The notes under the pieces are model-generated. The model worked only from the letters and a program-made list of their open reading frames with translations. It searched no databases and was not told the origin of the DNA. From JBBRVP01 sp038246785 (GTDB lineage: Bacteria; Actinomycetota; Actinomycetes; Jiangellales; Jiangellaceae): 24,920 nucleotides of DNA. The position numbers and the translations under genes were made by a program. Of the stretch, positions 15,735-21,524 are shown in pieces; within the stretch, counting starts at the first letter, position 1; each line of letters opens with the position of its first letter. Location of the stretch: positions 1 through 24,920 of the forward strand of contig JBBRVP010000049.1 of assembly GCA_038246785.1 (NCBI GenBank), in the 5' to 3' direction.

Positions 15735-16223
15735 GTGTCCGACATCTACGACGAGCGCCTCACGAGCATGGGCCTGCTGATCGAGGCCTTCGAGGGGTTG
15801 TCGGGCAAGGTGGCCCTCCAGCTGCGCGAGCACAGGCTGGACCTGGCGGAGTTCGGCGTCCTGCTACGGCTGGCCCGCACTCCCGGGAACCGGTTGCGGA
15901 TGAGTGACCTCGCCGCCCAGACCACGCTGTCCAACAGCGGGATCACCCGGGTCGTCGACCGGCTCGAGCGGGCCGGGCTCGTCGAGCGCGTCGTGTGCCT
16001 CACCGACCGGCGCGGCTTCCATGCCACGCTCACCCAGGCCGGCCTGGCCCGGCTCGACCTCGTCCTGCCCGGACACCTGGCCGTCGTCGAACGCTGGTTC
16101 ACCGGCCTGCTCGACATCGAGGCGCTGCATACGGTCGTCCACGCGCTGCGCACGGTGCGCGACGAGGTCCGCCCGACGGCGACCGCCGGCGCGGACGGCG
16201 CGCCGCTCGGCTCGAGGGCTTAG
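15735..16223 (+). CDS. MarR-family transcriptional regulator
   Basis: This 162-aa protein has the MarR winged-helix layout: an N-terminal dimerisation helix (MGLLIEAFEGLSGKVALQL), the recognition region RMSDLAAQTTLSNSGITRVVDRLERAGLVER (about 54-84), and the wing LTDRRGFHATLTQAG, whose D-R-R-G signature is typical. A C-terminal helix pair follows. The GTG at 15735 is chosen because it follows a -10 hexamer by 6 nt. It is divergent from yceI, its most likely target along with itself. Its stop overlaps the stop of the convergent endonuclease gene by 4 bp. The ligand is unknown. Confidence 0.92.
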   Translation: MSDIYDERLTSMGLLIEAFEGLSGKVALQLREHRLDLAEFGVLLRLARTPGNRLRMSDLAAQTTLSNSGITRVVDRLERAGLVERVVCLTDRRGFHATLTQAGLARLDLVLPGHLAVVERWFTGLLDIEALHTVVHALRTVRDEVRPTATAGADGAPLGSRA

Positions 16224-17056
16224 TCCGCCAGCCGCTCGCGCAGCCACCCCAGGTCGGCGGACTGTCCCGCGGCCCCACCCGGGGTTTCCACGACCACGGG
16301 GGCACCCGCTGCCCGGACGGCGCTCGCGAGCTCGTCGGCGTCGAGCTGTCCGGCGCCGAGGTTGGCGTGCCGGTCGGCGCCGGAGTCGAAGCCGTCGCGA
16401 CTGTCGTTGGCGTGCACGAGGTCGATCCGTCCGGTGCGGGCCAGCACACGCTCGACGACATCGCTGAGCTCGATCCCGCCCGCCCAGGCGTGGCAGGTGT
16501 CGAGGCAGAAGCCCACGCCGGAGTCGCCGACGGCGTCCCAGAGCCGACCGATCCGGTCGAGCCGGCGGGCCATCGCGTTGTCGCCGCCGGCGGTGTTCTC
16601 GATGAGCACCGGCACCCGCTGTTCGAGCCGGGCGACGCACTTGGCCCAGTTGGCGAAGCCGACCTCCGGATCGTCGTCCCTGTCCAGGTGGCCGCCGTGC
16701 ACGATCAACGCCTGCGCGCCGATCTCGGCGGCCCCGTCGACGTGCTGCTGGAGCAGCGTTCGGCTGGGGATGCGGATGCGGTTGTTGGTGGTGGCCACGT
16801 TGATGCGGTAGGGGGCGTGGACGTACAGGCCCACACCCGCCTGCGCCGCGGCAACGCGTAGCGCGGGCGCTCCACCCGTGAAGGCGACCGCCGGCGGTTT
16901 CCAGCCCTTCGGGTCGCCGAGGAAGACCTGGACCAGCCTGGCGCCGCGCGCCGCGGCTGCAGCCAGCGGGTCGTCGTCGGTGACGTGGGCGCCGAGGAGG
17001 GGCGGGTCGGGGACGGGCTCGTCGGGGACGGGCTCGTCGTGGACGGGCGGATCCAT
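16220..17056 (-). CDS. nfo: Endonuclease IV family AP endonuclease (deoxyribonuclease IV)
   Basis: This 278-aa TIM-barrel enzyme should cut DNA 5' of abasic sites with a trinuclear Zn centre. Candidate metal ligands are in family order: GAHV near the N-terminus, YVHAPYRINVAT, IVHGGHLD, VLIENTAGG (Glu), FCLDTCHAWAGG (Asp and His), LVHANDSRDGFDSGADRHANLG (His, Asp, His) and VVETPGG (Glu). The N-terminal tail carries a short EPVPD repeat before the barrel starts. The ATG at 17056 has no Shine-Dalgarno, but TACGCT lies 8 nt upstream, so it is probably leaderless. It is divergent from the rpsF operon. The family is clear; use of the symbol assumes orthology. Confidence 0.9.
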   Translation of the reverse strand: MDPPVHDEPVPDEPVPDPPLLGAHVTDDDPLAAAAARGARLVQVFLGDPKGWKPPAVAFTGGAPALRVAAAQAGVGLYVHAPYRINVATTNNRIRIPSRTLLQQHVDGAAEIGAQALIVHGGHLDRDDDPEVGFANWAKCVARLEQRVPVLIENTAGGDNAMARRLDRIGRLWDAVGDSGVGFCLDTCHAWAGGIELSDVVERVLARTGRIDLVHANDSRDGFDSGADRHANLGAGQLDADELASAVRAAGAPVVVETPGGAAGQSADLGWLRERLAD

Positions 17057-17103
17057 GGCTGGACAGCGTAGGAGGGACCCCTGACGGGTCCACCGAGCCG
17101 CAC

Positions 17104-17116
17104 CGTCGTCCACAGC
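17104..17116 (+). promoter_or_regulatory. DnaA-box-like element upstream of the rpsF-ssb operon
   Basis: CGTCGTCCACAGC (17104-17116) contains TCGTCCACA, one base from the actinobacterial DnaA-box consensus TTGTCCACA. The identical 13-mer occurs upstream of dnaB at 21346-21358. It lies 8 nt before the candidate -10 of rpsF. DnaA binding is inferred. Confidence 0.45.
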
Positions 17117-17124
17117 GGCGCTGG

Positions 17125-17266
17125 TAGGCTGGCCCCCGCTGTCGGCCCGGTCCCCTACGGTTCCGAAACAGGACGGACACCGTCTCGGGAGCCGGGCCGG
17201 TCGACGCACCAGCCCTCCTGCCACGGAGAGACCGTGGCCGCAGAGTCCACAGGAGGTGGTTCAGGC
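17125..17266 (+). promoter_or_regulatory. rpsF operon promoter and structured 5' leader
   Basis: TAGGCT (17125-17130) is a -10 candidate. The leader can fold a long stem: 17143-17150 with 17192-17199 (8 bp), extended by TCCC (17151-17154) with GGGA (17187-17190), leaving one bulged G. Further on, CCACGG (17221-17226) pairs with CCGTGG (17232-17237) over a 5-nt loop. The GTGG inside the second arm can instead pair with CCAC at 17247-17250, next to the AGGAGG ribosome site. Ribosomal protein S6:S18 is known to autoregulate rpsF leaders in many bacteria; whether this leader carries that motif is not established. Confidence 0.5.
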
Positions 17267-17557
17267 ATGCGTCAGTACGAAGTCATGGTGATCCTCGATC
17301 CCGACCTCGAGGAGCGCACCGTCGCGCCGAGCCTCGACCAGTACCTCGGCGTCGTCCGCAACGACGGCGGCAAGGTGGAGAAGGTCGACGTCTGGGGCCG
17401 TCGCAAGCTCGCCTACGAGATCGCCAAGAAGTCCGAGGGCATCTACGCCGTCCTGGACCTGCAGTGCGAGCCGGCGACCGTGCAGGAACTCGATCGCCAA
17501 CTCGGCCTCAACGAGGTCGTGCTGCGCACCAAGGTCGTCCGTCGCGACGCGCACTGA
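17267..17557 (+). CDS. rpsF: 30S ribosomal protein S6
   Basis: The 96-aa protein has the usual length and sequence: MRQYEVMVILDPDLEE at the start, DVWGRRKLAYEIAKKSEGIYAVLDLQ in the middle, and a C-terminal VVRRDAH. S6 binds with S18 on the platform of the small subunit. The ATG at 17267 was preferred to an upstream GTG because the family begins here and AGGAGG lies 10 nt before it. It is the first gene of the conserved rpsF-ssb-rpsR-rplI operon. Confidence 0.98.
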   Translation: MRQYEVMVILDPDLEERTVAPSLDQYLGVVRNDGGKVEKVDVWGRRKLAYEIAKKSEGIYAVLDLQCEPATVQELDRQLGLNEVVLRTKVVRRDAH

Positions 17558-17611
17558 GCACCGACCCACGAGCGACCCGCTCCTCCGTACCCACCGCCCG
17601 GGAGGCACCGC

Positions 17612-18139
17612 ATGGCAGGCGAGACCGTCATCACGGTCGTCGGCAACCTCGTCGACGACCCCGAGCTGCGCTTCACCCCGAGCGGCGCCGCCGTGGCGAG
17701 CTTCCGGATCGCCTCGACGCCGCGCACGTACAACAAGCAGACCAACGCGTGGGAGGACGGCGACAGCCTGTTCCTGACCTGCTCCGCCTGGCGGCAGATG
17801 GGGGAGAACGTCGCCGAGTCGCTCACCAAGGGCACCCGGGTCGTCGTCCAGGGCCGGCTCAAGCAGCGCTCCTACGAAACCCGCGAGGGCGAGAAGCGTA
17901 CCGTCTACGAGATCGACGTCGACGAGGTCGCCCCGAGCCTGAAGTACGCCACGGCCAAGGTCACCCGCACGTCCCGCTCCAGCGCTGGCTTCGGCGACAG
18001 CAGCGGCCCCGCCCGTGCCGGCGGCACCGACGACCCGTGGGCCACTGCCCCGGCCACGGCCGGCGCCGGCAGCGCTACTACGGCGCCCGGCAACGACCCG
18101 TGGGGCGGTGGCGGCTCTGCCGACGAGCCGCCGTTCTGA
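17612..18139 (+). CDS. ssb: Single-stranded DNA-binding protein
   Basis: The 175-aa SSB has an N-terminal OB-fold (about residues 1-112; GETVITVVGNLVDDPELRFTPSG start, FLTCSAWRQMGENVAES core) and a disordered Gly/Ala/Pro linker ending in the partner-binding tip DEPPF, a variant of the usual DDDIPF. GGGAGG precedes the ATG. It lies between rpsF and rpsR as in other actinobacteria. The codons of the C-terminal tip and stop are part of a threefold 14-bp tandem repeat that continues into the intergenic DNA. Confidence 0.98.
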   Translation: MAGETVITVVGNLVDDPELRFTPSGAAVASFRIASTPRTYNKQTNAWEDGDSLFLTCSAWRQMGENVAESLTKGTRVVVQGRLKQRSYETREGEKRTVYEIDVDEVAPSLKYATAKVTRTSRSSAGFGDSSGPARAGGTDDPWATAPATAGAGSATTAPGNDPWGGGGSADEPPF

Positions 18140-18169
18140 TCCCGCCGTTCTGATCCCGCCGTTCTGATC
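18128..18169. repeat. Three perfect 14-bp tandem copies spanning the ssb stop codon
   Basis: CCGCCGTTCTGATC is repeated at 18128-18141, 18142-18155 and 18156-18169. The first copy encodes the final Pro-Pro-Phe-stop of SSB; the others are non-coding. A degenerate GTCACC-type repeat follows (18170-18193). The rest of the 131-bp gap up to rpsR shows no gene. Confidence 0.95.
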
Positions 18170-18270
18170 GTCACCGTCACCAACCGTCACCGTCCACGAC
18201 TACCGGCCAAGTCCAACAGCATCCCCATCCCGGCGCGACCCGCCGGGCTCCCGACACCAGGAGCACCACG

Positions 18271-18507
18271 ATGGCCAAGCCGCCACTGCGCAAGCCGAAG
18301 AAGAAGCTCAACCCGCTCAAGTCCGCGAAGATCGACACGATCGACTACAAGGACACCGCGCTGCTGCGCAAGTTCGTCTCCGACCGCGGCAAGATCCGCG
18401 CCCGGCGGGTGACCGGCGTCAGCGTCCAGCAGCAGCGCGAGATCGCCAAGGCGATCAAGAACGCCCGCGAGATGGCGCTGCTGCCCTACACCTCGACCGC
18501 TCGCTGA
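18271..18507 (+). CDS. rpsR: 30S ribosomal protein S18, cysteine-free form
   Basis: The 78-aa S18 has KPKKKLNPLKSAKIDTIDYKDTALLRKFVSDRGKIRARRVTGVSVQQQR and ends LLPYTSTAR. The zinc-binding Cys residues of the common form (CxFC after KPKKK, and the Cys in GNCTQHQR) are replaced, so this is a zinc-independent C-minus version sitting in the housekeeping operon. It partners S6. The start is the ATG at 18271, preceded by CAGGAG. It is followed 14 bp later by rplI. Confidence 0.97.
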   Translation: MAKPPLRKPKKKLNPLKSAKIDTIDYKDTALLRKFVSDRGKIRARRVTGVSVQQQREIAKAIKNAREMALLPYTSTAR

Positions 18508-18521
18508 GGGACGTCGCTGCG

Positions 18522-18968
18522 ATGAAGCTCATCCTCACCCAGGAGGTCAGCGGCCTCGGCTCGGCCGGTGACGTCGTCGAAGTCAAGGACGGCTACGGCC
18601 GCAACTACCTCGTGCCGCGCGGCCTGGCGATCGGCTGGACCCGGGGCGGCGAGCGCCAGGTCGAGGCCATCCGCCAGGGCCGTGCGTCGCGCGAGGTGCG
18701 CGACGCCAGCTCGGCGCAGGACGTCAAGGCGCGGCTGGAGGCCACCTCCGTGCGCCTGGCGGTCCGCGCCGGCGCAGGTGGCCGGCTCTTCGGCTCGGTG
18801 ACCCCGGCCGACATCGCCGGCGCGGTGTCCCGCTCCGGCGGGCCGGAGATCGACCGTCGACGCGTCGAGGTCCGCCAGCCGATCAAGGTCGTCGGCGAGC
18901 ACTCCGTCACGGTGCGGCTGCACCCGGACGTGTCGGCGACGGTACGGGTCGAGGTCGTCCCGGCCTGA
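18522..18968 (+). CDS. rplI: 50S ribosomal protein L9
   Basis: This 148-aa protein has the typical L9 N-terminal domain (MKLILTQEVSGLGSAGDVVEVKDGYGRNYLVPRGLA), a connecting helix and the C-terminal domain (LFGSVTPADIAGAV ... GEHSVTVRLHPDVSATVRVEV). GAGGG overlapping the end of rpsR serves as ribosome site about 11 nt upstream. It is the last gene of the operon and is convergent with the deiodinase-like gene. Confidence 0.98.
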   Translation: MKLILTQEVSGLGSAGDVVEVKDGYGRNYLVPRGLAIGWTRGGERQVEAIRQGRASREVRDASSAQDVKARLEATSVRLAVRAGAGGRLFGSVTPADIAGAVSRSGGPEIDRRRVEVRQPIKVVGEHSVTVRLHPDVSATVRVEVVPA

Positions 18969-18971
18969 CCA

Positions 18972-18987
18972 CCCGACGGTGCTCGGG
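18972..18987. terminator. Weak hairpin between convergent rplI and flavoprotein gene
   Basis: CCCGA (18972-18976) and TCGGG (18983-18987) enclose a 6-nt loop in the 25-bp convergent gap. There is no T-run; at best a weak terminator. Confidence 0.25.
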
Positions 18988-18993
18988 CCGGTC

Positions 18994-19701
18994 TCACACC
19001 CGCACGAGCACCTCGTCGAGCCGCTTGCGCTGCAGGTCGGGCACGGTGGCTCCCGGCGCGGGGTAGCCGACCGGTACGACCAGGTAGGGCCGCTCCTGGG
19101 CCGGCCGGCCCAGCACCTCCCGCAGGAACCGCATCGGGGAGGGGGTGTGGGTCAAGGTCGCCAGGCCGGCCCGTTGCAGCGAGGCCAGCAGCAGCCCGCA
19201 GGCGATCCCGACCGACTCCTGCACGTAGTAGTGCTTGCGCGTCCACCCGTCCGCACCCACGTAGTGCGCCTGGGCCATGACGACGATGACGTACGGCGCG
19301 TCGGTGAGGTGCGCCTTGACCTCGTCGGTCCCCAGCCGGCGCAGCGCCCGCAGCCAGTCCTCCGGCATCCGCGAGGCGTACGAGCGGCGCTCCTCCTCCT
19401 CCGCGGCGGCTCGGATGCGGGCCTTGACGTTGGGGTCCTCGACGACGACGAACGTCCACGGCTGGGCGTGCGCACCGGACGGCGCGGTGGCCGCGCTGGC
19501 GACCGCGTTGGCCACCAGCTCCCACGGCACCGGCTCGGTGGAGAACGCCCGCACGCTGCGGCGCGCCTGCAGGCAGTCGAGCAGCTCGCGGGAGCGGCGC
19601 AACGCCTCTGCCGGGTCCAGCCGCTCGTGCAGCAGCGGGACCGGGCGGTAGGGGCCGTCCAGCGGGTCCCGCGGGTCCGGGACGGCTTCGCGCGCTGTCA
19701 T
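18994..19701 (-). CDS. Nitroreductase-fold flavoprotein, iodotyrosine-deiodinase-like
   Basis: This 235-aa FMN protein has RRSVRAFS (48-54) for phosphate contacts and PSGAHAQPWTFVVV (74-87), both hallmarks of the nitroreductase superfamily. Downstream, E104, Y108 and K129 have the same spacing (4 and 21 residues) as the substrate-zwitterion-binding Glu-Tyr-Lys lid of iodotyrosine deiodinase (human E157, Y161, K182). The region around them (EEEERRSYASRMPEDWLRAL) also resembles that subfamily. Reductive dehalogenation of halotyrosines is therefore possible; other reductase roles cannot be excluded. The ATG start at 19701 lies 55 bp after the MATE gene in the same direction, so cotranscription is possible. 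Confidence 0.82.
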   Translation of the reverse strand: MTAREAVPDPRDPLDGPYRPVPLLHERLDPAEALRRSRELLDCLQARRSVRAFSTEPVPWELVANAVASAATAPSGAHAQPWTFVVVEDPNVKARIRAAAEEEERRSYASRMPEDWLRALRRLGTDEVKAHLTDAPYVIVVMAQAHYVGADGWTRKHYYVQESVGIACGLLLASLQRAGLATLTHTPSPMRFLREVLGRPAQERPYLVVPVGYPAPGATVPDLQRKRLDEVLVRV

Positions 19702-19756
19702 GCCCTCATCGTCCCCCGATGCGCTCGGCTCGAGCCGCGCAGGGACCCCGTGCTCG

Positions 19757-21091
19757 TCACGCTCGTACGGCGCCCGGCACCAGCCAGGCGCTGCCGTGCT
19801 CGCGGACGACGAGGAGCACCAGCCGCCCGGCCATCCACACCGTGAAGGCCACCCACCGCCAGGACTGGTCGGCGGCCCGGTCGGCCACCAGGACGACCAG
19901 CGGCAGGTAGGGCAGCAGCACGAGCACCGAGAGCACGGCGAGGTAGCGGCCGTCGCCGGCGCCGATCAGCACGCCGTCGAGCACGAACACCCACGCCGCC
20001 AGCGGCTGCATGAGGGCCGCGACGAGCAGGGCCCCGGACAGCTGCGCCCGCACGGCCGGGTCCGTGGTGAACCACCCCGCGTACACCGGCAACAACGCCG
20101 CCAGCGTCAGCCCGGTGACGACACCGAAGGCCAGCCCCCGCACCACCAGCCGGCGGGTGAGGGTACGCGTGCCGGCGATGTCACCGGCGCCAAGCGAGCG
20201 GCCGACGAGCGCCTGCGCGGCGATGGCCAGCGCGTCCAGGGCGAGGGACAGGAACAGCCACGTGGTGAACGCGATCTGGTGCGCCGCCAGCGCGTCGGTG
20301 CCCAGTGCGGCCGCAGCCCAGGTGGTGGCCAGCAGGGCGACTCGCATCGCGCCGGTGCGCACGAGCAGCGGCAGGCCGGCCCCCCACGCCCGGCGTACGC
20401 CGGTCAGGTCGGGGCGCAGGTTCACGCCGTGCCGGCCGGCGGCTCGCGCCACCACCCGCACGAACGCCAGCGCCATGCCGGTCTGCGCGATCACCGTGCC
20501 GAGCGCCGAGCCGACCAGCCCTAGACCTCCCCAACCGGCGACGCCGTACACGAGCCCGAGGTTGAGCCCGACGTTCGCGACCGCTCCAATGACCGCCACG
20601 ACCAGCGGTGTTCGGGTGTCCTGCAGACCGCGGAGCACGCCGGTGGCCGCGAGCACCAGCAGCATTCCCGGCATCCCGAGCAGGCCGACCCGCAGGTACG
20701 TCGTGGCCAGCGCCGCCACCGCGGACGGTGCGCCGAACAACGCGACGACGGCCGGCGCCAGCGGCCAGCCCGCCACCGCCAGCCCGGCGCCCAGCCCGGT
20801 GCCGAGCCAGCAACCGTCGACGCCCTGCCGCAGCGCCCCCGCCATGTCGCCGGCGCCGAGCAGCCGGGCCACCGAGCCGGTGGTGCCGTAGGCGAGGAAG
20901 ACCGCCAGGCTGACCACCGTCGCGAGCACGGTGCCGGCGAGCCCGAGCGCGGCCAGCTGCGGGGTCCCGAGGTGACCGACGATCGCCGAGTCGGCCAGCA
21001 GGAAGGCAGGCTCGGCCACCAGCGCCCCGAGCGCCGGGAGCGCCAGCCGGGCCACCTCCCGGTCCAGCGGGTCCAACCGGGGCCGTCGCAC
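19757..21091 (-). CDS. MATE-family multidrug/organic cation efflux transporter (DinF-like)
   Basis: This is a 444-aa, twelve-helix membrane protein. The start of the domain (DREVARLALPALGALVAEPAFLLADSAIVGHLGTPQLAALGLA) and the internal repeat (WGAGLPLLVRTGAMRVALLATTWAAAALGTDALAAHQI) are typical of DinF-type MATE exporters, which couple drug efflux to Na+ or H+. A MATE gene before dnaB is conserved in Streptomyces-type genomes. I chose the GTG at 21091 because TAGCCT (21099-21104, minus) stands 7 nt upstream, implying a leaderless message; a GTG at 21109 directly abuts GGAG and is less likely. It is divergent from dnaB. The substrate is unknown. Confidence 0.93.
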   Translation of the reverse strand: MRRPRLDPLDREVARLALPALGALVAEPAFLLADSAIVGHLGTPQLAALGLAGTVLATVVSLAVFLAYGTTGSVARLLGAGDMAGALRQGVDGCWLGTGLGAGLAVAGWPLAPAVVALFGAPSAVAALATTYLRVGLLGMPGMLLVLAATGVLRGLQDTRTPLVVAVIGAVANVGLNLGLVYGVAGWGGLGLVGSALGTVIAQTGMALAFVRVVARAAGRHGVNLRPDLTGVRRAWGAGLPLLVRTGAMRVALLATTWAAAALGTDALAAHQIAFTTWLFLSLALDALAIAAQALVGRSLGAGDIAGTRTLTRRLVVRGLAFGVVTGLTLAALLPVYAGWFTTDPAVRAQLSGALLVAALMQPLAAWVFVLDGVLIGAGDGRYLAVLSVLVLLPYLPLVVLVADRAADQSWRWVAFTVWMAGRLVLLVVREHGSAWLVPGAVRA

Positions 21092-21261
21092 TCGCGGCAG
21101 GCTAGCCACCTCCGCCGGCCGTGCGCCGCGCCCGGCCGGACCCCGGCGGCTCCCGCGCCTGGGCAGCCGTAAGTGGCTGAGCCCACTCGAGGTTGTGACG
21201 GCATCCACTCCTTGCGAACCCCGCCGCGACGCACAGGCAGCTGGGCGCATCGGCGCAGGTC

Positions 21262-21281
21262 ACGGCCGGCCTTCCGGCCGT
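21262..21281. repeat. Perfect 8-bp stem hairpin in the MATE/dnaB divergent region
   Basis: ACGGCCGG (21262-21269) and CCGGCCGT (21274-21281) surround a CCTT loop. It lies 14 bp before the first DnaA-box-like repeat. As both flanking genes point away from it, a terminator role is unlikely. Confidence 0.6.
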
Positions 21282-21294
21282 CCCGGGCGTGTCC

Positions 21295-21371
21295 TCCCCA
21301 GCGTCGTCCACACGGTCCCCGCCACCCGCTGTCCGTTGTCCCCAGCGTCGTCCACAGCTCTGTGGACGACG
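21295..21371. promoter_or_regulatory. Cluster of DnaA-box-like sites upstream of dnaB
   Basis: TCGTCCACA occurs at 21304-21312 and 21348-21356 (plus) and 21361-21369 (minus). TTGTCCCCA, also one base from TTGTCCACA, is at 21336-21344. The first two lie inside an 18-bp perfect direct repeat TCCCCAGCGTCGTCCACA (21295-21312, 21339-21356) with 44-bp periodicity. The last two form a perfect inverted repeat with 12-bp arms and a 2-nt centre (21346-21371). The remainder of the 21110-21524 gap shows no gene. DnaA binding and control of dnaB are inferred. Confidence 0.55.
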
Positions 21372-21524
21372 TCGATGCGGCTCCGCTGGTCAGCGCCGGT
21401 CGCGCTGCGTAACGTCCGCCGCCGGGTCTGCGTCCGGGCGGAGCGTTGCGGTTGTGTCCCACCCCTGCGGCAGAACTGTCCCGACGGATCGACCTGGCAT
21501 CGCGCGGACGGGAGGCGGGTCATC

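Noticed and set aside
18128..18193. Possible CRISPR array
   Set aside because: The units are 14 bp and directly adjacent without spacers, and no cas gene is nearby.
21295..21371. Chromosomal replication origin
   Set aside because: There are only a few DnaA-like boxes, and no AT-rich unwinding region or dnaA/dnaN neighbours; a promoter-control role is simpler.
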